Positions 18,168 through 27,677 of a stretch of DNA of 64,000 nucleotides are shown in pieces (position 1 is the stretch's first letter; every line of letters starts with the position of its first letter). Source of the stretch: Marinilabilia rubra. GTDB lineage: Bacteria > Bacteroidota > Bacteroidia > Bacteroidales > Marinilabiliaceae. The translations under genes and the position numbers were made by a program. The stretch lies in contig NZ_QEWP01000002.1 of assembly GCF_003121985.1 (NCBI RefSeq), positions 372,001 through 436,000 of the forward strand. The letters are read 5' to 3'. The notes under the pieces are model-generated. The model was given only the letters and a program-made list of their open reading frames with translations. It searched no databases and was not told where the DNA came from.

Positions 18168-18761
18168 TCAAGTCAGCTGCTCTTTATAGATATCCCATTC
18201 ATAATCTTTGGTTTTTGGAATTATCTTAATACTATCATCGCCTCTAACCACAGTAGATTTTGATGGAATTTCGCCGGATACAACACAGCCTGCGCCTACA
18301 GTCACCTCATCCCCAATTTTTGCCCCGGGAAGAATAACGCAATTGGCCCCAATCCAAACATTACTTCCAATAGTAACGCCTTTTGTTTTAGAAGTTTTTC
18401 TTTGATCATATTTATAGTGATTGGTAGTTACGATTGTGGTATTGGGAGCAATTTCAACATTATCCCCCATTTTTAGTCCTCCATGGGCATTAATATAAAC
18501 TCCTGGACTATCGCCAGGATCACACATCACCCCTTTTTCTATAAGCCGCCAACCTCTTAATTTACTCCTAAAGTCAACCGGCCATGGAACCATGCGGTTA
18601 AACCCCATTACTTTTTGCATAAAAGCAAAGTCATATAAAACTCGGTAGTGTTTCTCATATCCTCTTCTTGGTCGCTTGTATTGAGGATAAATTACCTTTA
18701 CTATAAATCGAAAAAAGTTTTGATCCAGCCAATCAATAATATGTGATGTTTCCTTTTTCAT
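18168..18761 (-). CDS. hexapeptide-repeat (LbH) acyltransferase
   Basis: A 197-residue transferase of the maltose/serine O-acetyltransferase type. Hexapeptide turns are clear from about residue 88 onward: VYINAHGGLKMGDNVEIAPN, TKGVTIGSNVWIGANCVILP, GAKIGDEVTVGAGCVVSGEI. The catalytic-type His is in TTNHYKYDQR. The N-terminal 70 residues carry a basic segment (QYKRPRRGYEKHYR). It probably adds an acetyl group to a sugar of a surface polysaccharide; the neighbouring flippase gene on the same strand supports this. It converges on the LPP20 gene with a gap of only 33 bases. Confidence 0.85.
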   Translation of the reverse strand: MKKETSHIIDWLDQNFFRFIVKVIYPQYKRPRRGYEKHYRVLYDFAFMQKVMGFNRMVPWPVDFRSKLRGWRLIEKGVMCDPGDSPGVYINAHGGLKMGDNVEIAPNTTIVTTNHYKYDQRKTSKTKGVTIGSNVWIGANCVILPGAKIGDEVTVGAGCVVSGEIPSKSTVVRGDDSIKIIPKTKDYEWDIYKEQLT

Positions 18762-18955
18762 GCATGCAAATATAGTCTAAGTTATGAATTCCCGATCCTT
18801 CAGGGAAATTCAAGATCAATTTTCCAATTTCTTCGGGACGAACTTTATAAAAGTTACCATTTCGAAATTCTTGTTCGTTTCATCGAACCCAATTGCAGTT
18901 TTTATTAAGCCAAAATATTTATTTCAAAAAACAAATTAAACTATCATCCTTGTAT

Positions 18956-20227
18956 TCAAAAAGAACTCAAACCAGACTCATAAGACCTAATTTGCTCAAC
19001 AAATTCTTTAAAATATAGTATATAGTGAATAATTCCGGAAACAACGAAGATAGCCAGCAGAAAAAAAAGGTCTATATCAAACAATAAATATGGAAGAATA
19101 AAAAGTAAAACAATTCGAACAAAAAAGCTTATAAGATAAAAACCAAAAACTCGTTTTTGAAAATGCAGAACTGTATATAAAATAGTAACAGGCATCAAGA
19201 TATTTTGAACAATAATCAGAGGGAGAATTATCCTGCTTATTATTCCTGCATCTCGCCATTCCTCTCCAAAAAAACTATCGAAAAACAAAGGTGCCAACAA
19301 AAAACTAACTACACCAAATGGAATAGCAATAATAGAAACTTTAAAAATAGTAGAAAAGAAGTATTTTGAAATGTGTTGTAATGTGTTGTAATATTCAACG
19401 GTTTGTATTCCAAAAACCGTTGCAATACTATTTCCCAAAACACTTACAGGTGTAGAGAAAATGCGCTGAGCCATACCGTAAAATGCCACAACACTATCAC
19501 CATAAAACGCAGAAAGAAGAACTGTTGGCAAATGACTATTCAACTCAGAAACAACGGATAAGGACGAATTAAAAACCAAAATATCCTTGTATTTGAGAAT
19601 AAAAAAATTCAATTTTCTTTTTGAAAACCTGATTACTCTCCAGGTTACCCTTGAAATATTAATCTGGTAAACAACTGCAGACAATTGCCCAAATAGAAAA
19701 GCAATTACAATTGAAAAAACGGAGGGAGCAAAGACACCAAACAATAAGGTTAGAACCAGGGTAATAAAAGACTTAATTAGTTTTGCATATCCAATGCAAA
19801 TATATCTTTTTTGAAAATTCAAAAAATTCTCAAAAGAAATAAATAAACTCATAAGAAAAACAAAAACAGGAAGAAGATATCCGGCACCAATTTTCTCACC
19901 AATGTCCAATATCGAAAACAAGGATAAAAAATAAAGTAATCCTCCAAAAAGAAAGGAAGTTACTCCTCCTAGAACTATTGAAATACCTAAATTAAATTCT
20001 GCCAGATTTTTGGAATCACTTATAAGGATGGCATTAAAACTTCTAAAAGACACCAAAGGCCCAATTAAGAGCCCCAACGCTGAAAAAACAAAAAATTGCC
20101 CGATTGTTTGTGTAGAGTAAAAAAACGGAAGAATAAATAAAATCAGAAAATTAATCCCCTGTGCAAAAAATGATGCCGAAAACAAAGGAAATGAAGCCTG
20201 TAATATATTGTCACTTTTTCTTTTCAC
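18956..20227 (-). CDS. polysaccharide flippase (Wzx/MOP family)
   Basis: A 423-residue protein with about 12 hydrophobic helices and few soluble stretches, starting MKRKSDNILQASFPLFSASF. The layout and the motif FYGMAQRIFSTPVSVLGNSI near residue 245 fit Wzx-like O-antigen or capsule unit flippases. The DNA is more AT-rich than the flanking core genes, which is common for surface-polysaccharide genes and may point to transfer. Only the acyltransferase accompanies it; glycosyltransferases and polymerase are absent, so this is a detached fragment of a polysaccharide system or serves one elsewhere. Confidence 0.85.
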   Translation of the reverse strand: MKRKSDNILQASFPLFSASFFAQGINFLILFILPFFYSTQTIGQFFVFSALGLLIGPLVSFRSFNAILISDSKNLAEFNLGISIVLGGVTSFLFGGLLYFLSLFSILDIGEKIGAGYLLPVFVFLMSLFISFENFLNFQKRYICIGYAKLIKSFITLVLTLLFGVFAPSVFSIVIAFLFGQLSAVVYQINISRVTWRVIRFSKRKLNFFILKYKDILVFNSSLSVVSELNSHLPTVLLSAFYGDSVVAFYGMAQRIFSTPVSVLGNSIATVFGIQTVEYYNTLQHISKYFFSTIFKVSIIAIPFGVVSFLLAPLFFDSFFGEEWRDAGIISRIILPLIIVQNILMPVTILYTVLHFQKRVFGFYLISFFVRIVLLFILPYLLFDIDLFFLLAIFVVSGIIHYILYFKEFVEQIRSYESGLSSF

Positions 20228-20346
20228 AAATCAATTAATTTTCCGCAAAAACCATTTTTGCACCAAATTCAATATCAAAAAAACTATTAATAATACATTT
20301 TTGCGATAATTCAGCATTATTATTCTTAACAAAGTGCCTGGTAGTT

Positions 20347-20610
20347 ATGTCAACAAAAACGCACATCCCTCAAAGATATTGCAGAAGCTATTAACACTTC
20401 TGTTTCCTCAGTTTTAATGGCCCTCAAAGACCACCCCGACATCAGCCCGGTTTTAAAGAAACAACAACCAATCCGCAAATCCAATTAAAACATGATTACT
20501 TATTTTTTTCAGCTGTCATCAGTTGAATAGATAATCAAGCCAAGGAGCGAGGTTACTTTGTTATGATCACCAACTCTTGCGTCCGGGCCAACAAAGAAGA
20601 GTTCCGATAA
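20347..20610 (+). pseudogene. LacI-family regulator remnant
   Basis: Two broken pieces of a LacI-type repressor are visible. After an ATG at 20347 and a frameshift in an A-run, the frame from 20360 reads RTSLKDIAEAINTSVSSVLM then ALKDHPDISP, the LacI helix-turn-helix and hinge start. From about 20508 another frame reads FSAVIS-stop-IDNQAKERGYFVMITNSC, the first strand and helix of the effector-binding domain, interrupted by TGA. A TAA follows within 60 bases. The gene is dead: HTH and domain start remain, and about 250 residues are lost at a deletion near 20600-20612 that joins it to the altronate dehydratase fragment. Confidence 0.8.
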
Positions 20611-21170
20611 AAGTCAAGAGATACCTGCATCCAAATTAAAATAGGCCTTAAGAGTGGAGTCTCCGGCGGGTTTTCCGAAATAAGTGCCAACCCTTTATTT
20701 GTGCATTTTCTTATTTTCTCGTGGCGCAAGGCAGAACAACTGTCCTTGCAGAAGTACCCGAGATGTTTGGTGCTGAAACTTTTTTAATGAATCGAGCCAA
20801 GACCAAGGAAGTATTTGAAAAAACTGTGCACCTGATCAATGATTTCAATGGCTATTTCCTTGAAAACAAGCAGCCCATTTACGAAAATCCCTCACCGGAA
20901 AACAAAGCTGGTGGCCTCTCAACACTTGAAGAAAAATCACTTGGTGGTACTCAAAAATGTGGAACAGACAAAGTAAAAGATGTTTTGAAGTATGGTGAAC
21001 AACTCACCACAAAAGGCCTGAATCTACTCAGTGCCCCGGGGAATGACCTTGTGGCTTCTACAGCCCTGGGAGCGGCAGGTTGCCATATGGTTCCGTTCAC
21101 CACTGGTCGTGGCACACCTTTTGAGAATAAAATAGACAATCCGGGCCAATCTTGTTTTCTTGCAAATTAA
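20611..21170 (+). pseudogene. uxaA: altronate dehydratase (UxaA) C-terminal remnant
   Basis: From about 20611 the translation, with shifts, reads EIPASKLK then IGLKSGVSGGFSEISANPLF, and from 20718 LVAQGRTTVLAEVPEMFGAE, ETFLMNRAKTKEVFEKTV and GLNLLSAPGNDLVASTALGA. These are clear signatures of the catalytic half of UxaA, which dehydrates D-altronate in galacturonate breakdown. The N-terminal half is missing, at least two frameshifts are needed, a conserved Cys of CGGSDG is replaced, and the end (GTPFENKIDN...) departs from the family. A GTG at 20721 opens an uninterrupted 149-codon frame, but it cannot give a functional enzyme. Confidence 0.85.
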
Positions 21171-21488
21171 AGGACCGTGAAAGTTCTTCCCATTATATGG
21201 CTATAAAAATCTTGCCCGGACCTGTCTCCTTAAATTGCTCGTCAAGTAACCTAAAACTTTCTTCAACAGAAAATTCCGTCATAAAATTTTTCTGGCGAAT
21301 CATCTGTATCCGTATGCTAATCTCTGTTCGTTTGGCTCGCTGCCAGTTAAATAAGAATAATACCCTATCTTCCGGGATTAATATTTTTTGATAATAAAGA
21401 ATTTACAGTACCCTTAGAGTCTATTGTTACGATTTAGACTAAGTGTTACAAAATATAAAACCTTCTGTCTCCTCTGCTCAAGAAAGGT
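21171..21488. other. spacer behind the uxaA remnant
   Basis: No intact gene is supported. On the minus strand, 21208-21403 is open for about 65 codons (it includes KNFMTEFSVEESFRLLDEQF) and may be the tail of another decayed gene, but I do not recognise it. Confidence 0.3.
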
Positions 21489-22412
21489 TTACTGAAGATT
21501 AAAGTGATAAGTAATGGTCCCTTTCTGATATGCCGGGGCATCGCCATCGCTGTTAAATCGGGCTTTTAAAGCTGCCTGACGTGCCATGCGCCACAAGTAA
21601 GAATTTTGAGTCGTGGTACCTTTAAGTATAGGTTCAGCACTCACCACATTTCCATTGCGATCGACCGTTATTTCAACTACCACAATTCCCTCTTCCTGAA
21701 TATTGTATTCCGGTTTCGGCAATTCGCCACTCAAGGTACGACCACTCAGGTCAAATCCGGTACCACTGTCACCTTTGCCGGAGCCATTGTAATTACCAAC
21801 ATTGGGCTCACCGCCAAGTGCACCCTGATTCCCGGAGCCACCAGCCTCGCCTTGAGAAGAATTGCTTCCATCAGACTTACTAAAAGCATTAGACACGTTG
21901 TTTCGGGCTTCCTGAGCCTGACGCTCCTGTTCCTCTTGTTTACGTCTCTCCTCCTCCAATTTTCTCTGTCGCTCCAACTCCTCCTGGCGTTGACGCTCTT
22001 CTTCTATTTTTTTCTGACGCTCTATTTCTTCCTGTCTTTTTCTTTCCTCTTCCAGTCTCTTTTTTTCGGCTTCCTGTTTGGCTTTTTCTTCTTCACTTAT
22101 AGTCGGGGCCTCTTCAAATTCCTGAGTATTGACAGCTTCCTCTGATGTTTCAGGTGTTGTTGCCGGAGGCGGACTGACCTGCTCGGGCTTACTAACGGGG
22201 GGAGGTGTGTTTTTTTGCCCGGTAGGTTCATTCCGTACCGGTTCACTTGCCCCCATTCCTGATTGGGAGTCACCGAAATCGACCAATATCCCCTCTTCTT
22301 CCTGTGGCATACTGGAAAGTCCCAAAATCATGAGTAATATCAAAATCAAACCATGAAAAATGGTACTTCCTATTACTCCGGCACGTTTATCCTTTTTTGA
22401 TCGATCCTCCAT
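21489..22412 (-). CDS. tonB: TonB-type energy transducer
   Basis: A 307-residue periplasm-spanning protein. One N-terminal membrane helix is near residues 13-32 (VIGSTIFHGLILILLMILGL) after a basic cytoplasmic end. A Pro/Thr-rich stretch follows, then a highly charged Glu/Lys/Arg/Gln segment (about 105-170, repeated KKLEEERKRQEEIERQ) that should form a long rigid helix. A Gly/Ser-rich linker precedes a C-terminal TonB domain from about 225, with GIVVVEITVDRNGNVVSAEP and YLWRMARQAALKARF. It is third in an exbB-exbD-tonB unit and would pass proton-motive energy to outer-membrane receptors or a Tol-like system. Confidence 0.88.
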   Translation of the reverse strand: MEDRSKKDKRAGVIGSTIFHGLILILLMILGLSSMPQEEEGILVDFGDSQSGMGASEPVRNEPTGQKNTPPPVSKPEQVSPPPATTPETSEEAVNTQEFEEAPTISEEEKAKQEAEKKRLEEERKRQEEIERQKKIEEERQRQEELERQRKLEEERRKQEEQERQAQEARNNVSNAFSKSDGSNSSQGEAGGSGNQGALGGEPNVGNYNGSGKGDSGTGFDLSGRTLSGELPKPEYNIQEEGIVVVEITVDRNGNVVSAEPILKGTTTQNSYLWRMARQAALKARFNSDGDAPAYQKGTITYHFNLQ

Positions 22413-22459
22413 TAAAAACAGATCATTAGATTTCTAGATATAATATTATCAGACAAAAA

Positions 22460-22852
22460 TCACTTTGCCCGTGTAGCCAAAATAAGTTTATACTTATTCC
22501 GTTTGGCAATATTCATTACCCTTACCACCTCTTTCATAGGCACGTTTTCATCCACATGAAGTGAAATATAAGTTTCCGGGTTCTGGCCCACCTTTTCTCT
22601 TAAAAGAGGCTCTATTTGATTAAAACTGACCCGCTGATCTTCAACGTAAAAATTCAAATTACGGGTAATCGAAACAGTTGTCAATGGCTTGGCAGCTGTT
22701 TGATTTTTGCTCTGAGGCAACAATAATTTCAGAGCCGTTGGATGCACCAATGTGGATGTGATCATAAAAAAGATCAACAAAAGAAAAACCACATCAGTCA
22801 TGGACGACATGCTGAATGTTGCATTTATTTTACTTCTTGACTTTAAAGCCAT
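22460..22852 (-). CDS. exbD: ExbD/TolR biopolymer transport protein
   Basis: A 130-residue protein with one N-terminal membrane helix carrying the essential Asp-20 in SSMTDVVFLLLIFFMI, the proton-path residue of ExbD/TolR/MotB. A periplasmic domain follows (YISLHVDENVPMKEVVRVMN). It lies between exbB and tonB with gaps of 55 and 47 bases. Together with ExbB it forms the proton-driven motor that powers the TonB protein encoded next. Confidence 0.93.
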   Translation of the reverse strand: MALKSRSKINATFSMSSMTDVVFLLLIFFMITSTLVHPTALKLLLPQSKNQTAAKPLTTVSITRNLNFYVEDQRVSFNQIEPLLREKVGQNPETYISLHVDENVPMKEVVRVMNIAKRNKYKLILATRAK

Positions 22853-22907
22853 AATGTTGTTTTGTTTCCATTAATCACCAAGCTGAAATTGCCCTTACCC
22901 TCATTTC

Positions 22908-23609
22908 TTAACCTGCCGGTTCATTCAGCAAATCCATGAATTCCATGGTACGGGCCTCCATCTTAAACACAACGTTCTCAACCCTTGCTACCAGCCAGTT
23001 GTATGCAAAATAAGCAATAATACCTACAATCAACCCGGTAACTGTGGTTACCAGTGCAGTATAAATTCCTCCGGCCAGCATATCCACTTCGATGTTACTT
23101 CCGGCATTGGCCATTTCCCAGAACGATTTAATCATTCCAATAACCGTGCCGGTAAACCCTATCATAGGTGCTCCTCCTGCAACAGTGGCCAAAACGGGCA
23201 AGCCTTTTTCAAGACGGCTTACTTCAAGATTTCCAACATTCTCAATGGCTGTGTTTACATCCTGTAAGGGGCGTCCAATGCGAGTGATTCCTTTTTCAAT
23301 CATTCGCGAAACAGGATTGTTGTTTGATTGGCACAAAGCCAGGGCAGAATCAATTTTACCGTCGTGGATGTAATCTTTGATGCGGTTCATAAAGCTTTTA
23401 TCCTCACGAGATGCCCTCTTGATAGCAAGATAACGTTCAATGAAGATATAAATGGCAACAAAAGAAAGCAGGAAAAGCGGAATCATAATCCAACCTCCCT
23501 GCATTACAAGTTCAATAAGATCAATGGTGACTTTTTCTTCTCCCTCGGCTAGTTCTGCTCCCTGGGCCGCAGCCTCACCGGCAGCCTGCATCATCATGAA
23601 TAGGTTCAT
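22908..23609 (-). CDS. exbB: ExbB/TolQ/MotA proton channel protein
   Basis: A 233-residue protein with three membrane helices: near residues 36-54 (GGWIMIPLFLLSFVAIYIFI), 142-165 and 185-208. The conserved TolQ/ExbB segment reads LPVLATVAGGAPMIGFTGTV then IGMIKSFWEM. It is the first gene of the motor operon and ExbD is its partner. The N-terminus is rich in Ala and Glu (AAGEAAAQGAELAEGEEKVT). The gene starts about 75 bases before the end of the TM1266-like gene upstream, so all four may be one transcript. Confidence 0.93.
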   Translation of the reverse strand: MNLFMMMQAAGEAAAQGAELAEGEEKVTIDLIELVMQGGWIMIPLFLLSFVAIYIFIERYLAIKRASREDKSFMNRIKDYIHDGKIDSALALCQSNNNPVSRMIEKGITRIGRPLQDVNTAIENVGNLEVSRLEKGLPVLATVAGGAPMIGFTGTVIGMIKSFWEMANAGSNIEVDMLAGGIYTALVTTVTGLIVGIIAYFAYNWLVARVENVVFKMEARTMEFMDLLNEPAG

Positions 23610-23684
23610 ATCTGTATTGGTTGATTTATTCGACTCACTAAAATTTGCAGGCCAAATTAGTGATTTTTTACCAACACAGAAAAA

Positions 23685-23942
23685 CTAAAATACCATTTCC
23701 TTTATCTGTACGCCTTCAACCTTTTTCAGGGCACTGACCAAAACACCGGCTTTTTCATTGTCAGGAATAAGCTGAAGCAGAATAATGCCCACCTCGGAAC
23801 AATTATTTCCATTGGTGTTATGCAATCCAAGCCGCGTTCTGATTGAGCAACCATAACGGGTGAGAATTTCCTGTACCTGTTGGGCTTCGTCGTACCGATC
23901 ATCTACATGAATACCGATAATGTGTTCTTGTGGAACTGACAT
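23685..23942 (-). CDS. TM1266-like ACT-fold putative regulator
   Basis: An 85-residue protein that resembles the 'iron-only hydrogenase system regulator' family named after TM1266: IIGIHVDDRYDEAQQVQEIL, then CSIRTRLGLHNTNGNNCSEVGIILLQL and VSALKKVEGVQIKEMVF. The beta-alpha-beta-beta-alpha-beta pattern is that of a single ACT or NikR-C-like domain. The family is often found with [FeFe]-hydrogenase maturation genes, and hydG is present at the right end of this window, 39 kb away. Ligand and target are unknown. It lies upstream of exbB, which may be chance. Confidence 0.7.
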   Translation of the reverse strand: MSVPQEHIIGIHVDDRYDEAQQVQEILTRYGCSIRTRLGLHNTNGNNCSEVGIILLQLIPDNEKAGVLVSALKKVEGVQIKEMVF

Positions 23943-24154
23943 GATGAGTGGTTTTGGAGTTATACAAAAAACAGCAGAAAAACCATCAAGGATTTGTCTG
24001 TTCCTTTAAATTTAGTTATCCTTTCTCAGAAAGTCAAAAGCAATTTTCACCCAACGGTATATCATTAAATATCTCTGTTAAGAATAATATAATTTCAATT
24101 TATCGATCTTACAGCAACTAAGCTTTCATATTAACTTTTCTTAAACTTAAAAAC

Positions 24155-27100
24155 ATGAAAAAAATAAGGTTAACTTTATTTTTACTAGTGGCGGTAGTGT
24201 TTTGTTCCTTCGCCCAAAACAGTATTTCCATAGCAGGGCTGGGAGACATACCGTACATTAAAAACGAAAATAAGTTTACCCTTGACCTAAAGAGTTACGG
24301 GAAGTTCGATTTCACCGGAACGATTCAACCCCTGAGCCTCTCGACAGAAGCTTCTATAGAGCAGCTAACAAACTTTCCCGGTTACAATATGATGTCAAAA
24401 CTGGGTTTGGACAGCATAATGCTGGAGGCCTCTATGGAAGGACTTCAAGTAAAATCTAAGGTGGATACCAAAAGAAACCTGAGACCTCTTTTTGATGCTT
24501 TAAGAATATCGGCTCCAACAATGGAAGTCGTAACAAAAATCGGAAAAGGAACATTTGAGCTGGAAGGAGAACTTGCATTTCCTGATCCCATTGAACTGGT
24601 ACATATCGATAACCCGGGAACCGTTTTTAAGTTTTCGTCTATCGCTTTGGGCACCGCTGCCGAAGCAGGTTCGCTGGACCTTCAGGTGACCACAGGTCTC
24701 ATGATCAAACCCTCTGATGTTGATCCCGAACTGGAAACCTACTTTACCTTCGGATATAACCTGATTACCCAGGAACTAAAGGGTGCCGGTTCTTACATGA
24801 CAGAATGGATCGATCCCTTTGGAATTAATACTTTCGTAAAGGATAACTCCATCATTCTTAACGGGGGTGCTTTGGAAATTGGATACATCCCCGGAAGCCC
24901 CACTCCAACCAAGATTGGGATTGCAATTAACGATGCCATTCTTTTCGACAACCAATTTACCGCTTACATATCCGTAGCCCCGGCCGATAAACAAATTGGA
25001 CTTTACGCCACTCGTGTGGATAAAATGACCGCCAACGACATGGCTAAAATTCTGAGGGAAGGATTTGGGCTAAAGGTTCCCAATATTTTTCCCGAATGTT
25101 ATTCACTCACCAACTCTGTCATTCAGTTTTCTCCAACCAAACTGGAAGTGGGAGAATATGACATGGAAAAAGGATTTGAGCTGTCAGGCGATGCAGAAGT
25201 CTGCGACCTTTTAACAGGTGGCTTTCAATACCATTTCGACATGGAAGATCAATTTGTTCTTCATGCCGACTTTGATGTGGATGCCAAAAAGTTTTTGATG
25301 AACGAAGCCCACAAAGTTGGATTTTTGGCCTCTGCCGTTGAGAAAGTATTTGAAGATGCTGAGATTAAACGCCTTTACATTGACATGTCAGGAAGCTTGC
25401 AAAGCATGGAAATGGGAGGGGAAACCCACGTCGAAATGCGGGTAATGGATCAGAACTATAATTTTAAATTCGAAGCAACGCTTGATCCTGAAGCTATCGC
25501 CCACGGGGTTTTTAATAAATTAAGAGATAAATTCCCGGGGGTATTTAATGCTGTTGGTGAGATAAGCAAAAGAGTAAAAAGCGTTGCCGGTCCTGCTGTT
25601 AGCGCATCTATTCACATTGCCCAGAAAGGCTTCAACGAGCTTGGAAATTTCGCAGGACATGTTGCCGAATTTAGCAGTCATGCAAGGCACGGAACTATTT
25701 TATCTGACCATCCCGATTGTTTTTCAAGTTGTGTTCCCAACAGGGCCAACGATTTAAGAGAACCGATTTTTCACGCTTCAAACAGGGCAGTATTAGAATT
25801 CTACAGTCAGGTTAATCCGGCAATCATAAAACTTATTGGCACATCACCTGCAGAATCCAGTATCCTGAGGGCCAATGCCATTAAAGAAGATTGGTACAGA
25901 CTGATCAATGATCTTGAATACAAATGGGATGCTATATTTTACGATGATCTCTACAAAGGCTTTGACAAAGATCCCGGCGATGTTACCCGTTATGGGAATG
26001 AATACCGGAGATTAGTCAATGAAAAATATCAGCAACATGTTGATCTGAGAAACGAGCTATGGAAAAGGCTTATGACCAATGGCAGCAGTCCTGTTCAAAT
26101 ATATAATAGATGGAAACCGGATCAGGCTCTCCACCATGAAAACCCGAATATTGCCAGCGGTAACATCCAACAGGAATGGATAAGTGCCCGATGGGAGATA
26201 GAACCTGTGATTGGATCACCTGAATACATCAAGATAAAAAATGCCAATAAGGGCACTTACCTGCATATAGAGAATGGCAAAGTTGAGGCCGGTGAGATCG
26301 CCCCCGGATGGCATAGTGCACAATGGAAAATGGAGAGTGTACCGGGTACCGAATTTGTACGATTGCGCAACAGGTGGAAAGGAACTTTACTAAATATTGA
26401 AACAGGAGCCCTCATTTGTAGCGAAATGGGTGACGGAGCATTTAGTGCCATGTGGGACATAAAACCAGTTAACATGCTTAATAAAGCATGGAATTTAAAT
26501 GGTGACAGAACATGGAAGCCCGGAGAAACCGTTTTGCAATCCACGAATGGCGTCTATTCCATGATTTTTCAAACCGATGGCAACCTGGTACTTTACCGCA
26601 ACGGGAATGAAGTAAAGTGGACTTCAAATACCGCAAACAAAGAGGCAACAGGATTGAGATTCCAGCAGGATGGCAATCTTTTGGTATTTAATGATGAGGG
26701 CGTTTTATGGGCAGCCAACTGCCATGGTAAAGGTGGTGAGGCCCTGTCACTTGAAAACTCAGGAGAAGTTGTAATTCACGCACCTGGGTCAAAAGTTATA
26801 TGGTCAACCGTAGGAGAAAGAGCCTGGAGCAATATCAGCACAAAAACCTGGATGCCCGGTGAAACGGTGTTGCGCTCAAAAAATGGACAATACAGGTTAG
26901 ATTTCCAAAAAGACGGAAATATGGTAATCATCCAGAATGGAAACGGAATCTGGTACTCAGGTTCACATTGGAGGGGAGCCATGGAACTGCGCTTCCAAAA
27001 GGATGGCAACTTTTTCATACGCACTTCACCTGACCATGCAGAATGGTCTGCCAATTCGCACGGACAGGGTGGCGAAACCCTGTTTTTACAAGATGATGGC

Positions 27101-27559
27101 AACCTGGTTATTCATGCGCCGGGGGCAAGAGCTATATGGGCAAGCGATTCACAGGGAACTGCGGTAGCATACAATACTCTGGTTCGCTTAAAAAACCGTC
27201 ATAAAAACGGGTATATTCATATTGAGAACGGACCAGTTCGCTCATCAAATATCGGTCTTGGCGCACATAGTTGTCAATGGATTATTGAACCATCAGGCGA
27301 AGGCAATTACGTAAGAATCAAAAACCGTTGGAAAGGAACCTATTTAAACACAGAAAACGACGGCCTTCAATGTACTGCCATAGATCCTGGCTGGGATAGT
27401 GCCAAATGGGAATTATATGAAGTAGACGGCAAATACGTCAAAATAAGGAATAAATGGAAGTCGGATCGTTACATTCATCACGAATGGGAAATATTAGAAT
27501 GCCAAACCATAGAGCAAGGCTGGTTTAGTGCTCAATGGGAATTGGAATATGTAGAATAG
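24155..27559 (+). CDS. large secreted protein with bulb-lectin and trefoil-like repeats
   Basis: An 1134-residue exported protein with a signal peptide (residues 1-20, ending FAQN). Residues 30-620 are a beta-rich region I do not recognise (it includes TFGYNLITQELKGAGSYMTE), then a helical part. From about 645 come three repeats of about 42 residues of the form NRWKGTxLxIExGxL...GWxSAQWxxEPV. Residues about 785-1005 hold two beta-prism II bulb-lectin domains, each with three mannose-type motifs (FQTDGNLVLY, FQQDGNLLVF, FQKDGNMVII, LQDDGNLVIH). Three more repeats follow to the end. The likely role is binding glycans outside the cell; N-terminal function unknown. Confidence 0.75.
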   Translation: MKKIRLTLFLLVAVVFCSFAQNSISIAGLGDIPYIKNENKFTLDLKSYGKFDFTGTIQPLSLSTEASIEQLTNFPGYNMMSKLGLDSIMLEASMEGLQVKSKVDTKRNLRPLFDALRISAPTMEVVTKIGKGTFELEGELAFPDPIELVHIDNPGTVFKFSSIALGTAAEAGSLDLQVTTGLMIKPSDVDPELETYFTFGYNLITQELKGAGSYMTEWIDPFGINTFVKDNSIILNGGALEIGYIPGSPTPTKIGIAINDAILFDNQFTAYISVAPADKQIGLYATRVDKMTANDMAKILREGFGLKVPNIFPECYSLTNSVIQFSPTKLEVGEYDMEKGFELSGDAEVCDLLTGGFQYHFDMEDQFVLHADFDVDAKKFLMNEAHKVGFLASAVEKVFEDAEIKRLYIDMSGSLQSMEMGGETHVEMRVMDQNYNFKFEATLDPEAIAHGVFNKLRDKFPGVFNAVGEISKRVKSVAGPAVSASIHIAQKGFNELGNFAGHVAEFSSHARHGTILSDHPDCFSSCVPNRANDLREPIFHASNRAVLEFYSQVNPAIIKLIGTSPAESSILRANAIKEDWYRLINDLEYKWDAIFYDDLYKGFDKDPGDVTRYGNEYRRLVNEKYQQHVDLRNELWKRLMTNGSSPVQIYNRWKPDQALHHENPNIASGNIQQEWISARWEIEPVIGSPEYIKIKNANKGTYLHIENGKVEAGEIAPGWHSAQWKMESVPGTEFVRLRNRWKGTLLNIETGALICSEMGDGAFSAMWDIKPVNMLNKAWNLNGDRTWKPGETVLQSTNGVYSMIFQTDGNLVLYRNGNEVKWTSNTANKEATGLRFQQDGNLLVFNDEGVLWAANCHGKGGEALSLENSGEVVIHAPGSKVIWSTVGERAWSNISTKTWMPGETVLRSKNGQYRLDFQKDGNMVIIQNGNGIWYSGSHWRGAMELRFQKDGNFFIRTSPDHAEWSANSHGQGGETLFLQDDGNLVIHAPGARAIWASDSQGTAVAYNTLVRLKNRHKNGYIHIENGPVRSSNIGLGAHSCQWIIEPSGEGNYVRIKNRWKGTYLNTENDGLQCTAIDPGWDSAKWELYEVDGKYVKIRNKWKSDRYIHHEWEILECQTIEQGWFSAQWELEYVE

Positions 27560-27573
27560 ACGATAGAGGAATT

Positions 27574-27607
27574 ATTAATAGCGGAAGCTTTATCTTCCGT
27601 TATTAAT
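27574..27607 (+). terminator. hairpin after the lectin gene
   Basis: ATTAATAGCGGAAG and CTTCCGTTATTAAT pair along 14 bases (one G-U pair in RNA) around a six-base loop, 14 bases after the stop codon. Confidence 0.6.
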
Positions 27608-27628
27608 CAGAGCAAAATATTTTTCCAT

Positions 27629-27677
27629 AAACGGGAAACTGGCTACCGATCACACAAATGCCAGGTTCCCGTTTTTT
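27629..27677 (+). terminator. intrinsic terminator after the lectin gene
   Basis: AAACGGGAAACTGGC and GCCAGGTTCCCGTTT pair with one mismatch around a 16-base loop, followed by a run of six Ts. Together with the preceding hairpin it closes the lectin unit. The remaining 266 bases to the histidine kinase gene hold no feature I can support. Confidence 0.8.

Noticed and set aside
21606-22145. 179-codon plus-strand frame rich in Leu, Phe and Ser
   Set aside because: It is the antisense of the charged Glu/Lys/Arg segment of TonB and looks hydrophobic only for that reason.
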